Below the pieces are notes generated by a model. That model made no database searches, was not told the DNA's origin, and saw nothing but the letters and a program-made list of their open reading frames with translations. Shown here piece after piece: positions 27,680 to 35,529 of a stretch of 64,000 bases of DNA. Origin of the DNA: Geosporobacter subterraneus DSM 17957 (GTDB lineage: Bacteria > Bacillota > Clostridia > Peptostreptococcales > Thermotaleaceae); contig NZ_FQZV01000012.1 of NCBI RefSeq assembly GCF_900142145.1, positions 1-64,000 on the forward strand, read 5' to 3'. The translations under genes were made by a program, and so were the position numbers. Each line of letters starts with the position of its first letter. Position 1 is the first letter of the stretch.

Positions 27680-28831
27680 TTAATCACCTAATCCTATGGG
27701 TTTGCTCGTTAACGCTGTACTCCTAATTTTTACCTTTATATTGATTTTTGTATCTAAATTTGGAAATATGTGATCCCAATCTCCCCTAATGCTTTTCCAT
27801 AGATCAGGCATTTCCCGCTTAATGGTTTGGGCAAATCTGAACACATCCGTATTGTAGTGGTGCTGTACCTTTCGGATAGTAGTGTCTATCTGCCTTTCCA
27901 CTGTAGCTTCCGTTACCTTCTCAAGAAATTTAATGCCCTCTTCTGTAAAATAATCGTTGGTAGTACTCAGTTCCCCTATGCCTACATCTAAAGAAACATC
28001 TATTTTCATCTTCAACCTTTCTCTTTCATAGATAGGTTTCACCTTTGTTTTGCTGCTAAAAACCTCCATGACCACCTTTGTATCTTCTTCTCCTACCTCC
28101 TCTGTTATAATAAGTCCCCCATGCACCTCATTTCTTACCCAAAGCATGGCTCTGGTCTCAATATCATCCAGCCATCCCACCATTTTTTCTCCCTTAAAAA
28201 GAGCACTTCCCGACACCTGCGGTATGCTTTTTCCGTGATAGGGAACGAGATAAATCCCAGCTGCAACAGCACCACTGCCTTCCTCTTGCAAATCTTTCAA
28301 AAACTCCCAGATTTCCATAGTGGGAAACCTTGACAGATGCTCTTCTGATCGCATAATATCCTGTATTTGGTACATGAGAACATCATATAGCCCCTTTTCT
28401 CCCCCAAAAATTTTCCTGGCAGTTTTTTCTTTAGATATCAATACCCACATGTCCCCTCTGACCTCTGCATCTCTGTTGATCCAGTCTAAAACAGGTATGA
28501 TATTGTCTTTTGCCAGGCTTTCAGAGAAAATGAGGGTTTTAGCATGACTCCAAAACAGTTTTTTTCCGCTTTTTCTAATAATATTTCGCACTGCGTCGAA
28601 AACAGCCCTTCCCATGCCCTCGAAAACTGCCGATTCAATTTTCGCTCCTTCTGGCCCGGCTTTGGGGTCGATGATTTCCGTGGTTACCAGGTAATTATCA
28701 TCGATTTTGTCTACCGCCATACCTGCAGTAATAGCCATCTCATCCAGCTCCCTGTAGTCCCAGCACCCGGTAAGCAGGATCAAAGTGATAGGAATTAAGC
28801 CTATCTTAATAATTTTTTTGTACCTCTTCAT
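27680..28831 (-). CDS. Ger(x)C family germinant-receptor lipoprotein
   Basis: 383 aa. A basic signal with lipobox LTGC (Cys22 region: LILLTGCWDYRELDEMAI) gives a lipid-anchored outer-face subunit of the germinant receptor. WDYRELDEM is typical of the N-terminus of GerAC/GerKC. Conserved AVDKIDDNYLVTTEIIDP and KLFWSHAKTLIFSESLAK are seen in the first domain. It overlaps neither neighbour but sits 5 bp after the A gene, within the operon. Confidence 0.93.
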   Translation of the reverse strand: MKRYKKIIKIGLIPITLILLTGCWDYRELDEMAITAGMAVDKIDDNYLVTTEIIDPKAGPEGAKIESAVFEGMGRAVFDAVRNIIRKSGKKLFWSHAKTLIFSESLAKDNIIPVLDWINRDAEVRGDMWVLISKEKTARKIFGGEKGLYDVLMYQIQDIMRSEEHLSRFPTMEIWEFLKDLQEEGSGAVAAGIYLVPYHGKSIPQVSGSALFKGEKMVGWLDDIETRAMLWVRNEVHGGLIITEEVGEEDTKVVMEVFSSKTKVKPIYERERLKMKIDVSLDVGIGELSTTNDYFTEEGIKFLEKVTEATVERQIDTTIRKVQHHYNTDVFRFAQTIKREMPDLWKSIRGDWDHIFPNLDTKINIKVKIRSTALTSKPIGLGD

Positions 28832-28836
28832 AGCCC

Positions 28837-30390
28837 CTATTCCCCTTTCTGCCTCTTTGCATCTTCCTTGCGGGCTGGATTTTTATCTCCGATCAGCTTA
28901 GGCCGATAATACATATACCACCAGGGAGCCCGAATGGCCGTATCTTTGACATCCTGTTTGTTTAAAGGCATACTATCAAGCATATAGGGTACCCCAAAAG
29001 ACCGTATAGACATGAGGTGAATAAAAAGCCCCATCACACCAAACATGAATCCATACAGCCCCAGAAAACCTGACAGCAGAAGCAGGATGAGTCTTGTAAG
29101 AATCAGCTCTCCCAGCATTTGCGGCAATAGAAAGCTGCTGATTCCTGTCAAGGCAGTCACAATCACCATAGGTGCTCCAACCAATTGGGCACGGACTGCT
29201 GCCTCCCCTAAAACCAAGGCCCCCACAATACTAACTGCTTGCCCGATAGGTCTCGGCAGCCGGATTCCAGCCTCTCTCAGAATCTCAAATGCTAATCCCA
29301 TGGCAATAGCCTGAAAAATAGTGGGAAAGGGGACCCCTTTTTTAGCTGCGGCAATGCTAATGAGCAAGGGCGTTGGAATCATCTCTTGGTGATAAGTAAC
29401 CAGTGCTACATATATAGCCGGTATGCTTATGGAGAAAAAGCAAGCGGTATATCTCAGTATTCTATTAAGACTTGCAAAATAGTAATTGTGATAATAGTCT
29501 TCATTGGCTTGAAAATATTCCAAAACGAGAAAAGGCATTGTCAAAACAAAGGGGCTTCCATCACAAAACAGTGCCACCCTTCCTTCCAGCAGTTTTGCAG
29601 CTACTATGTCCGGCCGCTCGGTCGTTCCAACAGTTCTCCAGGGTGATAGGGGTGCATCCTTTATCAACTCTTCTATATAGCCGGAATCTAATATTCCGTC
29701 TATTTTGATTTGATCCAAGCGTTTCATAGCCTCTTCAACAATCTTATCATTGGCCACTCCCTCTAAATAGCTGATACAAACCTTTGTTTTGGTTCTTTCT
29801 CCGATTTCTTTAAAACGAAATTTTAAATCAGGGTTTTTAATTTTTCTTTTCACCAGACTGATATTGATGATCATGGACTCGATAAAGCCTTCACGAGGAC
29901 CTCTTACCCCACTCTCCGATTGGGGCTCTTCAATAGCTCTAAACTGCCAGCCCTTTGTGTTAACGATTAGACCCTCGGCAATTCCCTCTGCCAGTAAAAC
30001 TGTATCTCCATATAATATGGCAGCAATGATTTCATCCAAAGAATCAGTAGTTTTGATATCTCCTGACTGCAATACCTTTTTTGTTAATTCATCCAGGAAG
30101 TGCCTATGGGCAATATGACCCTTCTCCGCAGCTTTCATTAAAGGCTCCACAAGATGTTCATTCATAACTTCCTTATTGACCATGCCCTCAGTAAATAGGA
30201 TATAAAATTTTGAAGGGTATAGATTTTCATTTATAATCTCACGATAAACAATGGTCTCGTCATGCTCAAAAATCCTTTTCAACCGTAAAATATTTTTTCC
30301 CAAGGATTTTTCTAATTTCCCATGCTTTTCTGTTTCTTTATCCCCAACATTAGTATTTCCGGATAATATTTCTTTCAGTATCCTAAACAT
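28837..30390 (-). CDS. GerA/GerKA family spore germination protein
   Basis: 517 aa from ATG 30390, where AAGAGGAATC precedes MFRILKEILS; a frame extends 63 bp upstream to 30453 but with no ribosome site. The large N-terminal soluble domain (about 30-270, with DTVLLAEGIAEGLIVNTKGW and ESVRGPREGFIES-like GVRGPREGFIESMIINISLV) is followed by four to five membrane segments (PTIFQAIAMGLAFEILREAG, IVGALVLGEAAVRAQLVGAP). This is the A subunit of a germinant receptor and the first gene of the operon. Confidence 0.92.
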   Translation of the reverse strand: MFRILKEILSGNTNVGDKETEKHGKLEKSLGKNILRLKRIFEHDETIVYREIINENLYPSKFYILFTEGMVNKEVMNEHLVEPLMKAAEKGHIAHRHFLDELTKKVLQSGDIKTTDSLDEIIAAILYGDTVLLAEGIAEGLIVNTKGWQFRAIEEPQSESGVRGPREGFIESMIINISLVKRKIKNPDLKFRFKEIGERTKTKVCISYLEGVANDKIVEEAMKRLDQIKIDGILDSGYIEELIKDAPLSPWRTVGTTERPDIVAAKLLEGRVALFCDGSPFVLTMPFLVLEYFQANEDYYHNYYFASLNRILRYTACFFSISIPAIYVALVTYHQEMIPTPLLISIAAAKKGVPFPTIFQAIAMGLAFEILREAGIRLPRPIGQAVSIVGALVLGEAAVRAQLVGAPMVIVTALTGISSFLLPQMLGELILTRLILLLLSGFLGLYGFMFGVMGLFIHLMSIRSFGVPYMLDSMPLNKQDVKDTAIRAPWWYMYYRPKLIGDKNPARKEDAKRQKGE

Positions 30391-30465
30391 TATTAGATTC
30401 CTCTTATCTACTTTTGTTAGTCTAGTATTTCCAGTTACTAATGTTTCATGCACCCTATAGAAGAA

Positions 30466-30496
30466 GGCCCTACCGCAATTATTCTACGATAGAGCC
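30466..30496. terminator. Terminator between the ABC and ger operons
   Basis: GGCCCTACCG / CGATAGAGCC, a full 10-bp stem counting G-T pairs, 11-nt loop. T4 on plus, TTCTTCT on minus. It follows the second ABC gene (ends 30510). Confidence 0.65.
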
Positions 30497-30509
30497 TTTT
30501 GTATACTTA

Positions 30510-32336
30510 TTATGCCTGCATAATTTGTATTTCCTTATCTTCTTTAAATTGATGGGTATAAAGCTCATAATAATATCCTTTTTGTCCAATAAGCTGTCTG
30601 TGACTTCCTGCCTCAATAACCTTTCCATTCCGAAGGACTAAAATCCGATGAGCAGAACGGATGGTAGAGAGCCTGTGGGCAATAATAAAGCTGGTTCTTC
30701 CCTGAAGCACTTTTTCGATGGCCTGTTCTATCCTTTGCTCTGTCTCCGTATCAATTGAGGAGGTAGCCTCATCCAATACAAATATCTTTGGATTTGCGAG
30801 GATAGCCCTGGCAAAGGAAATCAACTGTTTTTCCCCCGTTGACAGGCGATTTCCGCCCTCGCCCACCTGGGTATCATAACCCTTCTCCATCTGCATAATA
30901 AAGGGATGGGCATTGACCAATTTTGCTGCCTCAAGGATCTCATCCTCCGAAGCCTCCAGCCTGCCATATTGAATATTCTCCCGGATGGTGCCGCTAAACA
31001 AATGGGGGGTCTGCAGCACATATCCCAGATTAGACTGAAGCCACAGCTGGGACCGCTGACGGTAATCTATCCCATCGATTAGAATCTTCCCTTCCGTAGG
31101 CTCATAAAATCGGCACAGCAGATTAACAATAGTGCTTTTTCCCGAGCCTGTTTCCCCCACCAGTGCTATTTTCTCTCCTGCTTTTACCTCCAGATTGAAG
31201 TTTTCCAGCACTTTTTCCCCTTCTTCATAAGTAAAGCTGACATTTTGGAAGGTAATATTCCCATGGATTTGCGGCCAATTTTCTTTTTTGGGGTGAAATA
31301 AGTCCCCGTAGACTTTGACAACATGCTCCTCATCTACAATCTCCGGTTTGCTGTGGATCATAGACAATACTCTTTCAGCGGAGGCCTGTGCAGCTTGCAG
31401 CTCCGCAATAATTCTTGCCAGTTCCCTAACCGGTTCAAAAAACTGAATGGTATAAGATATGAAAGCTACTAGTGTGCCGAAGCTGATGGCCTCCAGCAAG
31501 ACCCCTCGCCCCCCAAACCAGATTGCTAAACCGGTACCCACACTGCCCAAAGTCAATACCACAGGGAGAAAAACAGAAGAAAATATGGCGGCTCTCACCG
31601 AGGAGTGAAACATCTCTTTGGTCAACAGTTGAAAATCTTTTAGGTTTTCTTCTTCTCTTACAAGGGTTTTAGAGGTTTTTGCCCCCATAATTCCTTCATT
31701 GAAGGCACCTGTAATCCGTGAGTTGACTTTTCTCACCTGACGGTAGGAGGCTAGTATTTTCCTCTGAAAGTAAAGACTAATCATTACCAGAAAAGGCGCT
31801 ACTACCAAAGTAATCAGAGCAAGCTTCCAGTTGAGGTAAAGCAATACCGCCATAATGGCCGTCATCAAGCTGCCGCCCCAAACCAGATCCACCAAGCCCC
31901 AGGAAAGTATCTCGCTGAGTCGCTGTATGTCTGAGGTCATGCGGGCCATAATCCAACCTACAGCGGTTTTATCATAGTAGGAGAAGGAAAGCTCCTGAAG
32001 TCTTTGAAAAGCGATTTTCCGGATATCATAGCAGACACCCATTTCGATCTTTCCCGCGACGGCAATCAGCATCCATACATTTACCGTTTGAATGCCTACC
32101 AGTACAGCATAGGCCAGCGCAAAACCCTGGAGTCCCTCCGTCGTCCCCGGAATGACAAAATGATCAATGGCGTATCGGGTCATCAATGGAAATATGACAT
32201 CGATCCCTCCCACCGCCATCATGATCAAGGCAAGGAGGATTAAGTGCTTTTTATAGGGCTTTGCATAGGTCAGCAGCCGTTTCCACAGTTGGGCATCGAA
32301 TTGTTTTGTAAATTCCTGTTCCTTGTATACGCTCAT
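30510..32336 (-). CDS. ABC exporter half-transporter with degenerate signature (second subunit)
   Basis: 608 aa. TMD with six helices (about 30-320) followed by an NBD: Walker A GETGSGKST, Walker B FVLDEATSSID with the catalytic Glu present. The signature is LSTGEKQL instead of LSGGQ. Its partner gene at 32761-34596 has an intact LSGGQ but lacks the catalytic Glu, so the heterodimer has one consensus and one degenerate ATP site, as in BmrCD, YheIH and TM287/288 exporters. Likely substrates are drugs or hydrophobic compounds. The 424-bp gap to the first subunit is filled by repeats. Confidence 0.93.
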   Translation of the reverse strand: MSVYKEQEFTKQFDAQLWKRLLTYAKPYKKHLILLALIMMAVGGIDVIFPLMTRYAIDHFVIPGTTEGLQGFALAYAVLVGIQTVNVWMLIAVAGKIEMGVCYDIRKIAFQRLQELSFSYYDKTAVGWIMARMTSDIQRLSEILSWGLVDLVWGGSLMTAIMAVLLYLNWKLALITLVVAPFLVMISLYFQRKILASYRQVRKVNSRITGAFNEGIMGAKTSKTLVREEENLKDFQLLTKEMFHSSVRAAIFSSVFLPVVLTLGSVGTGLAIWFGGRGVLLEAISFGTLVAFISYTIQFFEPVRELARIIAELQAAQASAERVLSMIHSKPEIVDEEHVVKVYGDLFHPKKENWPQIHGNITFQNVSFTYEEGEKVLENFNLEVKAGEKIALVGETGSGKSTIVNLLCRFYEPTEGKILIDGIDYRQRSQLWLQSNLGYVLQTPHLFSGTIRENIQYGRLEASEDEILEAAKLVNAHPFIMQMEKGYDTQVGEGGNRLSTGEKQLISFARAILANPKIFVLDEATSSIDTETEQRIEQAIEKVLQGRTSFIIAHRLSTIRSAHRILVLRNGKVIEAGSHRQLIGQKGYYYELYTHQFKEDKEIQIMQA

Positions 32337-32404
32337 GGTTGTCTATCCTCTCTATTTCTATTTTACGTCTATACTAGGCAATACTCTTAGAATATTTTTA
32401 TCTA

Positions 32405-32716
32405 GTAGAGGCAGACCTGCGTGTCTGCCCGCTTTTTCGGGATGAGACATAGGTCGTTCCCCATAGGCGTCAACTTAATCTAAGTATTTCCAAATAACCC
32501 TTAGTAGCATGTCATTCTGAGCGTTAGCGAAGAATCTTATGGAACATACACAAAATTACTTTTGATTGTCAGAGTATATCATCTAGCTTAAAGATCCTTC
32601 GACTTCGTTTTACTCCGCTCAGGATGACAAATGATGGGTTAAGTTGACGCTTATAGGTCGTTCCCTACAATTCTTTCAGGGTTTACATAAGGAACGGCCC
32701 CTGTGCCGTTCCGCTG
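32405..32716. repeat. Composite repeat: family B copy 3 split by a nested element
   Basis: The left part (32405-32461, GTAGAGGCAGACCTGCGTGT...AGGTCGTTCCC) matches the intact copy at 60349-60409. It is interrupted after AGGTCGTTCCC. An element of about 193 bp (32462-32654) follows, with 16-bp inverted ends (ATAGGCGTCAACTTAA / TTAAGTTGACGCTTAT, one mismatch) and a family A palindrome inside (32511-32629). Then AGGTCGTTCCC is repeated (32655-32665) and a further hairpin GGAACGGCCCCTGTGCCGTTCC follows. No coding content is seen in this 424-bp gap. Confidence 0.75.
32462..32654. mobile_element. MITE-like nested element with 11-bp flanking duplication
   Basis: Inverted ends ATAGGCGTCAACTTAA (32463-32478) and TTAAGTTGACGCTTAT (32639-32654) differ at one position. 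The direct duplication AGGTCGTTCCC at 32451-32461 and 32655-32665 flanks it. The empty-site equivalent is visible at 60395-60409 (AGGTCGTCCCCTAC). No ORF inside; a family A palindrome forms the core. Best read as a non-autonomous insertion into a family B repeat. Confidence 0.6.
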
Positions 32717-32760
32717 AATGTTAGATTTCTCAATCACACATCTATATTAAAGGTATGTTT

Positions 32761-34596
32761 TCAAGAGGATACGATAATATCACTTTCTGAAATTGCCTTC
32801 TCCTCCAATATTTCCTCCTCCAACAGATTCTGTATGGCCCATATCCGCTGATACAGTCCGGGCTTCTGGATGAGTTCTTCGTGGGTGCCTGATTGAACAA
32901 TCTCACCATGCTGAAGTACTAAAATCATATCTGCATCTGCAACCGTAGTAATTCTATGGGAGATGATAAAGGTTGTTCTGTTCTTATTTCTTTCTTTAAG
33001 AGCTTTACGGATCATCTCCTCCGTTTCCGTATCTACGGCACTTAAGGAATCGTCAAAAATTAATACCGGACTATCCTGTACCAGGCTTCTGGCAATAGCT
33101 ATCCGCTGCTTCTGCCCTCCTGACAGGGTAACGCCCCGTTCACCGACAGCCGTGTCATATCCCTTTTCAAACTCCAAAATTCCCTCATGGATAGCGGCTG
33201 CCCGGGCAGCCAGAATGATTTCTTTTTCCTTTGCTTCAGCCTTTGACAGCCCAATATTTTCCTTAATGGTTTTTGAGAAGAGGAAGGGCTCTTGCAGTAC
33301 AATACCTATATTTTTTCGAAGCCACTTTTTATGAATCTGCTTCAGTTCTACCCCGTCAATAGTGATAGACCCCCTTTGATAATCATATAATCTCAGCAGA
33401 AGGTGTACCAAAGAGGATTTTCCTGAACCGGTAGCCCCTAAAATCGCCACAGTTTTCCCCTTCTCAGCGTGGAAGGATATATTTTTCAATACAGGGCTTT
33501 CTCCATCATAGGAGAAAGATACATTTTCAAAAACAATATCGCCTTCTATTTTTGGTTTTTGACCGTCAGTATCCATATCTTCCATGGGATGCTGGAATAT
33601 TTCCTCAATCCTTCCTATCGATACCAAAGTCTTTCCCATATCGGTCAAGATTCTTCCCATTTGCCGTATAGGCCAAAGCAGCATGGTTTCGTATGTGGTA
33701 AACACCACAAGGGTCCCCAAGGTGATCCTTCCGATTGAAGCCCAATAAGCTCCAACGACTACCACCGCTCCAATCTGAAGCATGGTGAGCAAATCGGATA
33801 ATGACCAGTATCCCGCTAATAATCGTATCAAATCATAGGTAAGATCTCTGTATTCTGCATTACTTTTCTCAAATTTTTCCGCTTCAAAGGCCTGCCTTCC
33901 AAAGGCCCTGACTACCCGAATTCCCGTGAGATTTTCCTGCAATACCGTTGAAAGCCTGCCTTCTGCCTCATCAGACAATTGAAATGCCTTCTGCACCTTC
34001 ATGAAAAAAATCAAAGCCGATATAAAAATAATGGGCACCACAATGATAGAAACAAGGGTGAGGGATACATCCAAAGACAGCATGATGAATAGGGCAAAAC
34101 CCAGCATAAATACAGTTCTCCCTACTTCCACCAACTGTACCGCTAAAAACCGGCGAATGGTTTCTACATCGGAGGTACATCGTTGGATCAGCTCTCCTGT
34201 TTCCACTTTAACGTGATAATCATAGGATAAATGCTGCAAATGGTTGAACAAAGCCTCTCGGAGATTTCGGGCAATGTCTTCGGAGGCCTGGGCGGACCAC
34301 TTCCCCTTTGCATATAAAAAAAAGCCATTCATAATATTCAATAAAACCAGAGCTAAGGCTGCAATCCACAGATTGTGCATCAACAGGCTTCTTCCGCCTA
34401 AGTTCTCTATCAGCCCATGCACCCACAAGGGGCCTTGTATTGCCTCTTCACCGATAATAGAATCGATGGTGACCCGAATCACCAGCGGATTTACCAAAGT
34501 AAAAATTGTTGATATTCCGATGCTTATTACTGCACCCATATACAACAGCTTATTCCCTTCCATGTACTTCCATAATAGTTTGAGCTTATGCCACAT
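32761..34596 (-). CDS. ABC exporter half-transporter with non-canonical Walker B (first subunit)
   Basis: 611 aa. Six-helix TMD (about 15-310), then an NBD with Walker A GATGSGKSS, intact signature LSGGQKQRIAIARSL and Walker B LIFDDSLSAVD. The catalytic Glu after Walker B is therefore Asp, as in BmrC and TM287. It pairs with the downstream half-transporter to form an asymmetric multidrug-type exporter. AAGGAAGTG lies before the ATG. It is preceded by a promoter, a 27-codon leader ORF and two tandem terminators, an organisation comparable to the bmrB leader in front of bmrCD of Bacillus subtilis. Confidence 0.93.
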   Translation of the reverse strand: MWHKLKLLWKYMEGNKLLYMGAVISIGISTIFTLVNPLVIRVTIDSIIGEEAIQGPLWVHGLIENLGGRSLLMHNLWIAALALVLLNIMNGFFLYAKGKWSAQASEDIARNLREALFNHLQHLSYDYHVKVETGELIQRCTSDVETIRRFLAVQLVEVGRTVFMLGFALFIMLSLDVSLTLVSIIVVPIIFISALIFFMKVQKAFQLSDEAEGRLSTVLQENLTGIRVVRAFGRQAFEAEKFEKSNAEYRDLTYDLIRLLAGYWSLSDLLTMLQIGAVVVVGAYWASIGRITLGTLVVFTTYETMLLWPIRQMGRILTDMGKTLVSIGRIEEIFQHPMEDMDTDGQKPKIEGDIVFENVSFSYDGESPVLKNISFHAEKGKTVAILGATGSGKSSLVHLLLRLYDYQRGSITIDGVELKQIHKKWLRKNIGIVLQEPFLFSKTIKENIGLSKAEAKEKEIILAARAAAIHEGILEFEKGYDTAVGERGVTLSGGQKQRIAIARSLVQDSPVLIFDDSLSAVDTETEEMIRKALKERNKNRTTFIISHRITTVADADMILVLQHGEIVQSGTHEELIQKPGLYQRIWAIQNLLEEEILEEKAISESDIIVSS

Positions 34597-34645
34597 GTCT
34601 TCACTTCCTTATGCATATATTTCATGTTGCAATGATTGTACCGAC

Positions 34646-34673
34646 AAAAAAACCACAGGTATAATACCTATGG
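34646..34673 (-). terminator. Second attenuator terminator in the ABC exporter leader
   Basis: On the minus strand, CCATAGGT / ACCTGTGG (8 bp with one G-T pair, 5-nt loop) is followed by seven T's. It ends about 50 bp before the ATG of the first ABC gene, and no gene ends here except the 27-codon leader ORF. This points to regulated premature termination. Confidence 0.75.
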
Positions 34674-34723
34674 CACACATTCAATATTCTCTATTATCCA
34701 CTTGCAGCGGTTGATCAAATGGA

Positions 34724-34764
34724 AATAAAAAATACCATAGGCAGTCACACACAACCCATGGTAT
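34724..34764 (-). terminator. First attenuator terminator in the ABC exporter leader
   Basis: Minus-strand stem ATACCATGGG / CCTATGGTAT (10 bp, one G-T pair, 13-nt loop) followed by TTTTTTATTT. Just upstream GGTATTTATACC (34771-34760) can form an alternative hairpin using the ATACC of the terminator's 5' arm, so the two structures are mutually exclusive. Confidence 0.78.
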
Positions 34765-34796
34765 AAATACCCCATTTTCTTACATGCAAAAATATC

Positions 34797-34880
34797 TTAA
34801 GATATTTCTATCCATCTGCAGGTCGTGTGAAAAGAAAATAAATTTACTGCAATGCTGTAATGGCTATCAAAGTTTTTCAT
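34797..34880 (-). CDS. Candidate leader peptide of the ABC exporter operon
   Basis: 27 codons, ATG 34880 to TAA 34797, beginning MKNFDSHYSIAVNL and ending TTCRWIEIS. The site AAAAGGAGGTCGTGAAT is as strong as any in the window. The site's AGGTCGTG (34891-34884) is perfectly complementary to CACGACCT inside the ORF (34827-34820), so the leader can hide its own ribosome site. The stop codon sits in the loop of a small palindrome AAATATCTTAAGATATTT (34789-34806). A promoter precedes it and two terminators follow. The set fits ribosome-mediated attenuation of the exporter genes, as described for BmrB-BmrCD. Confidence 0.65.
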   Translation of the reverse strand: MKNFDSHYSIAVNLFSFHTTCRWIEIS

Positions 34881-34922
34881 ATTCACGACCTCCTTTTAGA
34901 AAATTCTGGATTTCTTATTATA

Positions 34923-34951
34923 GTATAGTATTTTTAACTGTTTTATGCAAT
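34923..34951 (-). promoter_or_regulatory. Sigma-A-type promoter of the leader-ABC operon
   Basis: Minus-strand TTGCAT (about 34951-34946) and TATACT (about 34928-34923) spaced by 17 bp, with an overlapping TATAAT slightly downstream. About 40 bp upstream of the leader ATG. The -35 box overlaps the 3' region next to the carbonic anhydrase gene (ends 34959). Confidence 0.6.
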
Positions 34952-34958
34952 TATTTTT

Positions 34959-35504
34959 TTATATAATCTTTTCTCCCCCATATCTTTCTCCGCCCCCATC
35001 AGGAAGTATACCATACCGCTCAGTCCACAGGGTCTTATATTTTAGGGCTTGTGCATGAATACTGTCCATGCTTTCTATTGCTTTTACTACCTTTCCCGGC
35101 ATTCCGACAACCAGGGAATTTGGAGGTATGATTTGATTTTCTCTTACTAGTGCTCCTGCAGCAACGATACTTCCTCTGCCAACAACAGCCCCGTTTAACA
35201 CCGTTGCCCCCATACCAATCAGACAATGATCCTCAATGGTGCAGCCATGCAGTATGGCGTTGTGTCCTACGGTTACAAAATCGCCTACAATCGTAGGGTG
35301 TTCATCGGCTACATGGACTACGCTGTTATCCTGGATATTGGTATAGCGCCCGATTTCTATGCGGTTCACGTCGCCCCTAACCACTGTATTATACCATATG
35401 CTGCTGAATTCTTTCATGGTAACGTCACCGATTACCTTAGATCCATCGGCTCTGTAGCTTTTTTCATCCAGCTTAGGCTGTATCCCTTCAAATTCCTGTA
35501 TCAT
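34959..35504 (-). CDS. Gamma-carbonic anhydrase family protein
   Basis: 181 aa. Left-handed beta-helix built of hexapeptide repeats (about 15-140: VIGDVTMKEFSSIWYNTVVR, VTVGHNAILHGCTIEDHCLI). The metal-ligand histidines are in VVHVADEH, TVGHNAILHGC. A C-terminal helix completes the fold. Trimers bind Zn or Fe; many family members lack measurable carbonic anhydrase activity, so the reaction is uncertain. AAAGGAGAC lies before the ATG. Same strand as, but independent of, the ABC operon. Confidence 0.88.
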   Translation of the reverse strand: MIQEFEGIQPKLDEKSYRADGSKVIGDVTMKEFSSIWYNTVVRGDVNRIEIGRYTNIQDNSVVHVADEHPTIVGDFVTVGHNAILHGCTIEDHCLIGMGATVLNGAVVGRGSIVAAGALVRENQIIPPNSLVVGMPGKVVKAIESMDSIHAQALKYKTLWTERYGILPDGGGERYGGEKII

Positions 35505-35529
35505 ATGTAAAGTCTCCTTTCAGTGAGGT

